Source: an uncultured Gammaproteobacteria bacterium (GTDB taxonomy: Bacteria; Pseudomonadota; Gammaproteobacteria; SZUA-140). Taken from it: a stretch of 10,263 bases of DNA. The position numbers and the translations under genes were made by a program. The notes under the pieces were generated by a model. The model saw only the letters and a program-made list of their open reading frames with translations, was not told the DNA's origin and ran no database searches. The stretch is taken from positions 1 through 10,263 of the forward strand of contig CALZIG010000171.1 in assembly GCA_945787585.1 (NCBI GenBank). The letters run 5' to 3'. Positions 1 to 6,575 of the stretch are shown here, in pieces. Every line of letters starts with the position of its first letter. The stretch's first letter is position 1.

Positions 1-1
1 C

Positions 2-1297
2 GCCACGCTGATGCAGCTTGCACAGCAGCACCGCGTTCCAGTCACCACCCGTGGCGGTGGTTTGACCACTGAAGGTGAATCGGTGGCCTTTGGCGGGGTA
101 CTGCTCGACATGACCGGCATGAGCCGTGTGCGCCATATCGATAAAGCAGCGCTTACGGTGCGCACCGAAGGCGGCATCTTCTGGCACCTGCTGGCGGAAG
201 CCCTACGCCGTGAAGGGCTCGATTATCACTCCGCCCCGTTGAACCTGACCTCATCGGTCGGCGGCACGCTCGGGGTCGGTGGGATTGATGTCAATTCATC
301 AAAGTTCGGTTGCAGTGCCGATCAGGCCGTTGCACTACAGGTGGTTACCCCCACCGGTGAGATCGTCGAATGTTCAGATGAAGAAAATGCCGAGCTGTTT
401 CAACGTGTGATCCTCGGTTACGGCCAGTTCGGCATCATCACAGAAGCGACGTTGCGCGTACGCGAATACACGCCGCTACGCATGCACTACTTCTATTACT
501 CGTCACTACGGGATGCAGTCGAAGACCTGATGCGCATCGACCAGGCACAGCTGTGTGACTACAGCGGCATCCTGACGATGATGGATAAGGCGATCACGCT
601 GCTCGTCGCCTTCGACAGCGATGAACGTGAAAATGAATTCCTCAACCACCACTGCAAAACTCTGCGCGGTTACGGCGAACTCCCTTTTGCCATCCGCACC
701 GCCGCCCATTACGCACTACGACCCTGGCGCTTCAGAGAGGCGCTCTACCTCTTCCGACGAAAACGCGAACTCTTCCCTGACCTGCAACCTGTGCATCACA
801 TGCAAGGCGGACAGATGCTAGACCGCACCGTGGTCTTTTCACGTGCAGTGTGGAAACACTGGGGCGGACGCCAGATGGTGATCCCGGATCTCGCCAGCAG
901 TGTCGATAAATTTGTCGAATCGGTTGAACGCGGCAACGCAGTGTGCAAAAAATATTTCCCGCACTACACGCTTTATTGCGTGGGGATCAAGTTGCGCGAA
1001 GCACACCAGCCCCATTATGAGCTCTCATGTATTCCACCCGATGCCAGCGGCTGGGCCTACGGCTGTGAATTTGAACCGATGCTCGACAGTGGCACCTATA
1101 GCCGTGACCAGCTGCAATCTTTTAAAAACGATATCTATGACATTGGCGTCGAACTCGGCACCAGCTACTATCGCTTTGGCGGCATGATGAAAGGCTATAT
1201 CCGTCGTGCACTCGGCAACGAAGTCGTCGACAAACATCTCGCGATGAAGCGTCAGGCCGACCCCGCGATGATCCTCAACCGCAACGTAGTTTTTTAA
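2..1297 (+). CDS. FAD-linked oxidase/dehydrogenase (FAD_binding_4 type), 5' partial
   Basis: This is the C-terminal ~430 residues of a flavin oxidoreductase of the VAO/PCMH fold (GlcD, cytokinin dehydrogenase and relatives). The reading frame is open to the window edge. The Met at base 11 is not the likely start, because it lies just upstream of the FAD pyrophosphate-loop motif and about 50-70 residues of the FAD domain should precede it. Counting from that Met, the loop is RGGGLTTEG (14-22), followed by SSVGGTLGVGG (81-91), a second FAD-contact segment, and by GYGQFGIITEATLRV (136-150), which is very like the GLGQFGIIT stretch of cytokinin dehydrogenases. The C terminus ends in the usual DPAMILN-type motif (about 418-424). 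The covalent-flavin His of cytokinin oxidases (GHS) is absent, so FAD is probably bound non-covalently. The stop codon directly abuts the next gene, an Fe-S protein, which suggests a GlcD/GlcF-like pair. The substrate is unknown. Confidence 0.88.
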   Translation, partial: ATLMQLAQQHRVPVTTRGGGLTTEGESVAFGGVLLDMTGMSRVRHIDKAALTVRTEGGIFWHLLAEALRREGLDYHSAPLNLTSSVGGTLGVGGIDVNSSKFGCSADQAVALQVVTPTGEIVECSDEENAELFQRVILGYGQFGIITEATLRVREYTPLRMHYFYYSSLRDAVEDLMRIDQAQLCDYSGILTMMDKAITLLVAFDSDERENEFLNHHCKTLRGYGELPFAIRTAAHYALRPWRFREALYLFRRKRELFPDLQPVHHMQGGQMLDRTVVFSRAVWKHWGGRQMVIPDLASSVDKFVESVERGNAVCKKYFPHYTLYCVGIKLREAHQPHYELSCIPPDASGWAYGCEFEPMLDSGTYSRDQLQSFKNDIYDIGVELGTSYYRFGGMMKGYIRRALGNEVVDKHLAMKRQADPAMILNRNVVF

Positions 1298-2248
1298 ATG
1301 CCGCATACAAACTGCCACGGCTGTAGCCTCTGCCTGCTCTCCTGTCCAATGTGGCGACAGCGGCGTGATGTACAGTTCAGCCCACAAGGGATTTTCAAGG
1401 CGCTGCAACACAATGCAACGTCTGACGAGATCGCGCCGGCACTCTTCAGCTGCCTACTGTGTGGCGCCTGCGATCGCCTCTGCCCAGAGGATATTGACAT
1501 CACTGGCATGATCACCACATATAGAAAAGAATCTTTTTTGCAGGGCTCCAACGCCGCACTCAAAGAAAAAATCGAATCACAGTTAGTGCCGCCCACACCT
1601 GAAATCAAACAGGAAGAGAACATCATCGTGCTCGCCGGTGGAGCGCTGCGCGCAACACCCGCCACGCTCAAGAAAGTACTGACGCTGCTCTCCGGCGAGA
1701 CAAACGCAGCACTCGCGATGGATGATGGTGATGATATCGCACTCGCGCTTGAGGCTGGCATCGAGGTCTCTGACCATCGGCTGCACGCCTTTCTGGAACC
1801 ACTGCAAGGGGCAAAACGGCTCTACATCAGCAATGGCCATCTGCTAAAACAGCTGCGTCACTGGCTGCCAGCGACCGAACTCTTGGCCATCGGCCACAGC
1901 CTCAGCCAACTGGACACACTGACCCGTCAACTCAATAAAGGCGACCTCTACCTGATTGAAAGCCGTGCCTACCATCTCGATCACTCACAGCAGCTCACGC
2001 ACTACGACCAGCTGCGTCACCGACAGGGCTGCCATATCAATCTTGACCTGCAACGCAACGCGATCCCGACCGCCGGCGGCGGTCTCAATGCGTTGCAGCC
2101 GCAACTCGACAGCGCTGAGCAAGGGCGCTGGCTACTGAGTGGGCGCAATGTGCAGCGTATCATTGTTGAATGCGCGGAAGATGGCCGAGCGATGTCTCAG
2201 CACAGCGCGCTGCCGGTCCTTCACCTCGCCGACTTAATGGAGCACTGA
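1298..2248 (+). CDS. Two-[4Fe-4S] ferredoxin-domain protein, GlcF/GlpC-like with degenerate CCG domains
   Basis: A 316-residue protein that probably carries electrons from the upstream flavoprotein. Two classical CxxCxxCxxxCP motifs bind [4Fe-4S] clusters: C6-C9-C12-C16 and C52-C55-C58-C62. In GlcF, GlpC and HdrD-type proteins such a module is followed by two cysteine-rich CCG domains. Here the rest of the chain (about 108-316) keeps a similar layout: LAGGALRAT at 112-120 where FPGC is usual, YHLDH at 225-229 where CHL is usual, TAGGG at 258-262 where CCGGGG is usual, and ECAED at 291-295 where CPxC is usual. Nearly all the CCG cysteines are gone. The start ATG lies immediately after the TAA of the preceding gene, with no strong Shine-Dalgarno, so translation is probably coupled. 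No membrane segment is evident. The Fe-S assignment is firm; partner and substrate are inferred. Confidence 0.85.
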   Translation: MPHTNCHGCSLCLLSCPMWRQRRDVQFSPQGIFKALQHNATSDEIAPALFSCLLCGACDRLCPEDIDITGMITTYRKESFLQGSNAALKEKIESQLVPPTPEIKQEENIIVLAGGALRATPATLKKVLTLLSGETNAALAMDDGDDIALALEAGIEVSDHRLHAFLEPLQGAKRLYISNGHLLKQLRHWLPATELLAIGHSLSQLDTLTRQLNKGDLYLIESRAYHLDHSQQLTHYDQLRHRQGCHINLDLQRNAIPTAGGGLNALQPQLDSAEQGRWLLSGRNVQRIIVECAEDGRAMSQHSALPVLHLADLMEH

Positions 2249-2252
2249 ACCG

Positions 2253-3479
2253 ATGCCGAATAAAATTCGCAGCGTTGATGTCATCATTGTGGGCGCCAGC
2301 CTGGCCGCTGCCGCTGCCGCCAAACGATTGCACGACGCGGGCCTCGAAACGCTGATCATCGAAAAACGTGAACTGCCTCGCCATAAAATATGCAGTGGTA
2401 TTCTGTCGCCACGGGGGCACCGCTTCCTACTGGAGAATTTTGGCCCAATCCCACCACAGGCACTGCACGATCCAACTTCATGCCGCGGCGTCACCTTTCA
2501 CTTTCCATCGATGGTCTCAATGTCGATGGATTTTTTCGGTGGCACCACCCCCCACCTGCATCGTAAATATTCCGACTACTGGGCGATTCAGGAAAGTGGT
2601 GCCGAGATCCATGATCAGACCTCGTTTATCGGCATGCAACAGCAGGACGATGATCAAATTGTCACCACCCGCAAGAAGGGTGGCGACGAGGTTCGTTTCA
2701 AGTGCCGATATGTCATCGGTGCCGACGGCCCCAGTTCACCGGTGCTGCGTGCCCTCTATCCTGAATATCCGCAACAGATCCCGTGGTTCTTTGTCGGACA
2801 GAAATTTCACGAAATCATCGACTGCCCACTGGATGAGCAATATTTTCACTTTTGGTTCCATCCACAACTGGGCCACTACACCTGGAGTCATGCGCGTGAC
2901 GGCAGACAGATCGTCGGTGTAGGCTTCAAGCGCGGCGATAATTTTCATGCTCGCCATCAGCATGTCGCCAACTATTTACAGGATAAACATGGCGTCAGGC
3001 TCAAACCCGCGGACGTCGACCATGAAGGGTGCGCAGAAAACTTTGGCCCGTCGCTGATCAACCGCTACGTCTTTGGTAAAAGCAACGTACTGATCACCGG
3101 TCAGGCCTCCGGTTTTCTTAATATGATTGGCGAAGGGATGAGTTGTGCGCTGCACTCCGGCGCCATCGCTGGCGAGGCCATTATCGAGGCGGCGATTCAC
3201 AATCGCGAGCTGCAACCACTCTATCGAGAGATGATTTCAACCGAGGTCAGACGCACCAGCGACCAGTGGAACCCGCTGAAGATCGCCTTTGCGCGCCCCC
3301 ATGAGGCCGATTTTCCGGCCGCGTTGATGGCCCTTCCAATGAAGGATCGCATCAAAGTGTTACGTGATATGTGGCGCTTTGTCTGCCTCTACAAAGAGTT
3401 CAAGTGGGGACGGGAGATCATGCGTGAGAGCCTCGCACGGATCAAACATGGGCGCTATCCGGGCGTTCGTTGGCAGTAG
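2253..3479 (+). CDS. FAD-dependent oxidoreductase, geranylgeranyl-reductase-like family
   Basis: A 408-residue flavoprotein resembling geranylgeranyl/digeranylgeranylglycerophospholipid reductases and related p-hydroxybenzoate-hydroxylase-fold enzymes. An N-terminal Rossmann segment (VDVIIVGASLAAAAAA, 8-23) ends at E37, the residue expected to hold the FAD ribose. It is followed by KICSGILSPRG (45-55), similar to the C-x-G-x-L-S-P stretch of the family, by GADGPSS (156-162), and by ITGQASGFLNMIGEGMSCAL (281-300), which matches the second FAD motif. Oddly, the GxGxxG motif reads G-A-S-L-A-A, and the usual GD of the second FAD motif is GQ (Q284). The start ATG lies 4 bases after the previous stop, with GGAG at 2239-2242. 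The gene closes the three-gene redox operon. The family typically reduces prenyl double bonds, but halogenase- or hydroxylase-like members exist. The substrate is not inferable. Confidence 0.85.
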   Translation: MPNKIRSVDVIIVGASLAAAAAAKRLHDAGLETLIIEKRELPRHKICSGILSPRGHRFLLENFGPIPPQALHDPTSCRGVTFHFPSMVSMSMDFFGGTTPHLHRKYSDYWAIQESGAEIHDQTSFIGMQQQDDDQIVTTRKKGGDEVRFKCRYVIGADGPSSPVLRALYPEYPQQIPWFFVGQKFHEIIDCPLDEQYFHFWFHPQLGHYTWSHARDGRQIVGVGFKRGDNFHARHQHVANYLQDKHGVRLKPADVDHEGCAENFGPSLINRYVFGKSNVLITGQASGFLNMIGEGMSCALHSGAIAGEAIIEAAIHNRELQPLYREMISTEVRRTSDQWNPLKIAFARPHEADFPAALMALPMKDRIKVLRDMWRFVCLYKEFKWGREIMRESLARIKHGRYPGVRWQ

Positions 3480-3484
3480 TTTCG

Positions 3485-5572
3485 TTAACTCAACACGGGT
3501 TCGTATGACTCACAAAATTCTATAATTTTGCCTGCCGCTATCGGCCGTGAAAAGTAGTAGCCCTGATAGTGATAGCAGCCATTTTCCAGTAAAAAATCCA
3601 TCTCATCGCGTGTCTCAACCCCTTCGGCAATCAACTCTAGCCCCAGATTATGGGCCATGCCGATAATAGTTTTAACAATATGAGCATCATTCACACTCGT
3701 CATTATGTCGCTGACAAAAGACTTATCGATCTTGAGCCGGTCGAGCGGTAGCTGCTTCAAATAAGCCATTGAAGAGTACCCGGTACCAAAATCATCAATC
3801 GAGAAGAGCACCCCGACTTCTTTTAGTGCCTCTATCTTACTAACCGTTTTAGCGGTCTGCTCAAGCAGTAAATTTTCAGTCAACTCCAGTTCAAGCACGT
3901 CACCGCTCACCTCCAATTCAATCAACAACCCTTTTACATATTCAACAAAAGTATCTTGATGAAACTGCTTTGGACTCACATTAATCGCCAGTGTTCCCAG
4001 ATTCAATCCTTCTGCCTGCCACCGTTTAAACTGTTCAAGGCCATTTCTCAGCACCCAATCCCCCATTGGAATAATGAGTGAGCTCTCTTCTGCAATATCA
4101 ATAAACCCATCCGGGAAGACCATCCCCCTCTCAGGGTGATTCCAACGTATCAACGCTTCAACCCCAGTCACTCCTTCTGTCGCACTAATTTGCGGCTGAT
4201 AATGAAGCTCCAGCTCGCCACCGGAGATCGCTCTTCTAAACTCTGTCTGGGTACGAAGACGCTGTTCCACCTCTTGCTGCATGCTCGGCATAAAAAAACG
4301 TACGGTATTACGGCCCGCATCCTTTGCTCGATACATTGCAGTATCTGCGTGCTTCATCACATCATCCGCCGTCTGCTCCTCCTGTGGAAACAGACTCACT
4401 CCGATACTCGACGTTAAATGATGAAAACTCCCATCCAGTTCATAGGGCCGTAATATGACTTCTCTCAGTTTTTCCGCGATACTCTGCGCCCGCTCGGCAG
4501 CCACTCGCTGATCCGCCCCAAGATTTACCAGCATGATCACAAACTCATCCCCCCCCAGCCGGGCCACCTCATCTTCGACACGAACATTAGCGGTCAGCCG
4601 CTCACCGATTAATTTTAAAATTTCATCGCCAACCTGATGACCCAGCGAGTCATTAATCGCTTTAAAATGATCACACTCAAAATAGAGCAGCGCACCATGG
4701 TTTTGCTGACGCCTCGCAAACGCAAATGCCTTTCGTAGTTGATCAACAAAATAATTACGATTAGTGAGCCCCGTTAGCCCATCATGATGCGCCAGGTATT
4801 TGAGATTTTCTTCTGCTATTTTACGTTGAGAAATGTCTGTGCTAAGACCCACCAGGCCACTGACTTTACCCTCACTATCTAACATCCTGAATTTGATTAT
4901 TTCCAGTTCATGTGATACTCCATCTGCAAACATCATATTTGCATTCGAATAATGTGGGCCGTCTTCTTTTAGCGCTGAGGCATCCGAGGCAATGCTATTT
5001 ATCCTTGATGCTTTTTCATCCGTATAAATCTCGGCGTAATCGTTCACCGACAGGATTTCTTTCTCTGTCATATCAAGCGCATCACAAAAAGCCTTGTTAG
5101 CCGTAATAAGTCTTCCTTTCGTATCCTGCGCCCAGATCCCTATCGGTGCATTATCGAGAATCAACTGCAACATCTGACTTTTTTGCAGTAGATCAAGTCC
5201 GGTCATTTTTCTTGCGGTAATGTCCTGACAAATACCCATTAGATATTGTGGCTTACCGGCCGCATCACGCAATAATACTGCACGCTGTTCAAACCATAGC
5301 ATGTCGTCTGTGCTGTTAAAAATCCGGTATTCGAACGACTCGACCGGATGATTATCTAATACCTGAGCGATCACATATTCAAATTTATCTCTATCATCAG
5401 GGTGTATGCTGCTGATATAAGACTCACGATCCAGTTTGACACTACCCGTTTCATAACCCAGCATTTCAAATAGCTCATCGCTACATTCGATTGCACCATT
5501 CTCAACTGTCCAGATCCATGCCGCTGTTTTAGATATACGCTGCGAATGGCGTAGTATTTCAATCTCTTTCAT
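3485..5572 (-). CDS. PAS-PAS-GGDEF-EAL cyclic-di-GMP synthase/phosphodiesterase
   Basis: A soluble signalling protein of about 695 residues that likely makes and/or degrades c-di-GMP. With numbering from the ATG at 5572, two PAS/PAC sensor domains lie at about 10-122 and 130-250, each ending in an ITARK- or ISQRK-type linker. GGDEF lies at about 255-425 with an intact GGDEF signature (340-344) and an RxxD inhibitory site (331-334) in the standard position. EAL lies at about 445-690 with EALIRW (472-477), ELTE, DDFGTGYSS, LKIDKSF, AEGVET and QGYYFSRP all present, so the phosphodiesterase looks catalytically complete. In the GGDEF metal loop the usual first Asp is Glu (FECDHFK; E299). No transmembrane segment is visible. 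Longer starts exist at GTG 5581 and ATG 5578, but AGGTGA sits 5 bases before the ATG at 5572, which I prefer. The gene converges on the upstream redox operon and is visibly more A+T rich than its neighbours. Confidence 0.95.
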   Translation of the reverse strand: MKEIEILRHSQRISKTAAWIWTVENGAIECSDELFEMLGYETGSVKLDRESYISSIHPDDRDKFEYVIAQVLDNHPVESFEYRIFNSTDDMLWFEQRAVLLRDAAGKPQYLMGICQDITARKMTGLDLLQKSQMLQLILDNAPIGIWAQDTKGRLITANKAFCDALDMTEKEILSVNDYAEIYTDEKASRINSIASDASALKEDGPHYSNANMMFADGVSHELEIIKFRMLDSEGKVSGLVGLSTDISQRKIAEENLKYLAHHDGLTGLTNRNYFVDQLRKAFAFARRQQNHGALLYFECDHFKAINDSLGHQVGDEILKLIGERLTANVRVEDEVARLGGDEFVIMLVNLGADQRVAAERAQSIAEKLREVILRPYELDGSFHHLTSSIGVSLFPQEEQTADDVMKHADTAMYRAKDAGRNTVRFFMPSMQQEVEQRLRTQTEFRRAISGGELELHYQPQISATEGVTGVEALIRWNHPERGMVFPDGFIDIAEESSLIIPMGDWVLRNGLEQFKRWQAEGLNLGTLAINVSPKQFHQDTFVEYVKGLLIELEVSGDVLELELTENLLLEQTAKTVSKIEALKEVGVLFSIDDFGTGYSSMAYLKQLPLDRLKIDKSFVSDIMTSVNDAHIVKTIIGMAHNLGLELIAEGVETRDEMDFLLENGCYHYQGYYFSRPIAAGKIIEFCESYEPVLS

Positions 5573-5577
5573 CAACA

Positions 5578-5583
5578 TCACCT
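5578..5583 (-). promoter_or_regulatory. Ribosome binding site deciding the GGDEF-EAL start
   Basis: Read on the minus strand, AGGTGA is a good match to the anti-Shine-Dalgarno complement and is followed by 5 bases and then the ATG at 5572-5570. The alternative starts GTG 5581 and ATG 5578 would lie inside this site and have no comparable sequence at the right distance. Confidence 0.6.
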
Positions 5584-5960
5584 ACGGTTGTTAAGCAAAC
5601 CAACGCATTTGTGTCAGACCTGCGCGTACGTAGTAGCAATATATCGTCATTAAAAGGCTGAATGATGTAAGAAAAATCACATCTGGCATGGTGAAAATTC
5701 ACCACAGAATGTAGAGATGAGCTGAAAAGCACTACCATTAACTTTGACAGAATCCATTCCCTTACTAACAAATCATATAAATCACAATGTTACTCAGCGC
5801 CTCATGCATTGCGTAACACTGTAATTTATCGTTACTAATAGAATAATCTGAAGGTAAAGTCGCCTATTACGCCAAATTCCCATCTATTCAGCGCAACTTT
5901 ATTTTGTTAGCATTCCAGTCAAATTTGCAGCCTGGCCACATCATACAAAGTGAGGATTAA
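5584..5960. other. Gene-free A+T-rich divergent intergenic region
   Basis: About 375 bases separate the minus-strand signalling gene from the plus-strand cytochrome gene, and should hold both promoters. I see no convincing coding region. A 70-codon minus-strand reading frame crosses part of it but resembles nothing I know. A consensus -35 hexamer TTGACA lies at 5744-5749 without a good -10 box at normal spacing. GTTAC-type pentamers occur in alternating orientation at 5789-5793, 5813-5817 (as GTAAC) and 5831-5835. The first two belong to a TGTTAC/GTAACA inverted pair (5788-5793 and 5813-5818) and could be operator-like or chance. No terminator-like hairpin with a T-run was found. Confidence 0.5.
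5950..5956 (+). promoter_or_regulatory. Ribosome binding site of the cytochrome c gene
   Basis: GTGAGGA, with a GAGG core at 5952-5955, lies 5 bases upstream of the ATG at 5961. This supports that start. Confidence 0.55.
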
Positions 5961-6311
5961 ATGAAACGTCTGTACATGCTGACCGCAGCGACCGCCATTG
6001 CAGCCACAACCGGTTGTTCAGTGTCTAACGATTTCACTCCGGTTGCCGGCAATTCGGGGGAAGAGATCTTCAGCAATGCCTGTATTGACTGCCATACTCC
6101 AAAAGATGGCTATATTTTCAATATTTCTCATGAGAAGGCAAACGTCGCAACGCTTGCGACGATCATCAATAAAGGTGAAATGATCATGCCGGCATTCCCC
6201 AATATTCAAGGGGCCGAACTCACCGCCATCAGCGAATTTGTGCTCGCCAACAACAAAGTCGACCCGACGGAAGCGATAGAGAATGCAGATAATCCTGATA
6301 TCAGTGAATAA
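5961..6311 (+). CDS. Small monohaem cytochrome c, probable lipoprotein
   Basis: A 116-residue exported electron carrier. The N terminus has a basic start (MKR), a short hydrophobic, Ala/Thr-rich segment (4-17) and TTGC ending at C19. This resembles a lipoprotein signal, although Thr at -3 departs from the usual Leu/Val. If cleaved there, the mature protein is anchored in a membrane facing the periplasm; otherwise it is an ordinary Sec-exported protein. The haem-attachment motif CIDCH is at 41-45, giving the covalent thioether links and the His ligand. MPAFP at 76-80 supplies the likely Met axial ligand in the standard MPxF context. The size fits a single class I cytochrome c domain. The C-terminal tail after about 100 is acidic (E/D-rich). 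The gene stands alone with its own ribosome binding site and a downstream hairpin. Its redox partner is not indicated. Confidence 0.9.
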   Translation: MKRLYMLTAATAIAATTGCSVSNDFTPVAGNSGEEIFSNACIDCHTPKDGYIFNISHEKANVATLATIINKGEMIMPAFPNIQGAELTAISEFVLANNKVDPTEAIENADNPDISE

Positions 6312-6349
6312 CGGTTCATCCATCGTCGCGTAAATGTAAGCCCCAGCAA

Positions 6350-6372
6350 ACGAGCACTTTCAATGTGCTCGT
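6350..6372 (+). terminator. Possible hairpin terminator after the cytochrome gene
   Basis: ACGAGCAC (6350-6357) and GTGCTCGT (6365-6372) form a perfect 8-bp stem around a 7-base loop, 38 bases after the cytochrome stop. The tract that follows, GTTCTTCC, is only weakly T-rich, so it may be an inefficient terminator, a bidirectional element or a transcript-stabilising hairpin. Confidence 0.45.
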
Positions 6373-6414
6373 GTTCTTCCGCCCCCTCTCTGACTTAATA
6401 TCACCCCCCTCATC

Positions 6415-6563
6415 AGCGTTTTAAAAAAGCAATAAACCTGATAAACAACAATCAGTTAATAAAACATAAAGTTCACATAATTATTGATCTACTGACTGTC
6501 GAGCAGGCTGCGTTGGTCGATATATTGATATACCCAGTAAATAAAGCATACACTCAACGATAG
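6415..6563 (+). promoter_or_regulatory. Probable promoter/operator region of the homogentisate operon
   Basis: This A+T-rich stretch between the cytochrome hairpin and hpd is where the operon promoter should lie. Two near-identical heptamers, GATATAT (6519-6525) and GATATAC (6527-6533), repeat with an 8-base period. Candidate -35 hexamers TTGGTC (6513-6518) and TTGATA (6525-6530) are present. TTGATA pairs with TACACT (6549-6554) at 18-base spacing, but that would leave a very short leader. I found no clear TyrR/PhhR-type box (TGTAAA-N6-TTTACA). The exact promoter is unresolved. Confidence 0.3.
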
Positions 6564-6564
6564 T

Positions 6565-6571
6565 GAGGTGA
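6565..6571 (+). promoter_or_regulatory. Strong ribosome binding site of hpd
   Basis: GAGGTGA is a seven-base exact match to the 16S anti-Shine-Dalgarno complement. It ends 4 bases before the ATG at 6576, and so fixes that start against the out-of-frame ATG at 6571. Confidence 0.65.
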
Positions 6572-6575
6572 TGTC

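Noticed and set aside
1025..1411. 128-codon minus-strand reading frame spanning genes 1 and 2
   Set aside because: Both sense genes are well supported, and the antisense translation shows no family features.
5744..5749. Consensus -35 hexamer TTGACA as a promoter for the cytochrome gene
   Set aside because: No acceptable -10 hexamer lies 16-18 bases downstream; the nearest TATAAA is about 26 bases away.
5559..5771. 70-codon minus-strand reading frame upstream of the signalling gene
   Set aside because: It overlaps the ribosome binding site and start of the GGDEF-EAL gene, resembles no known family, and its only notable feature is a weakly hydrophobic N terminus.
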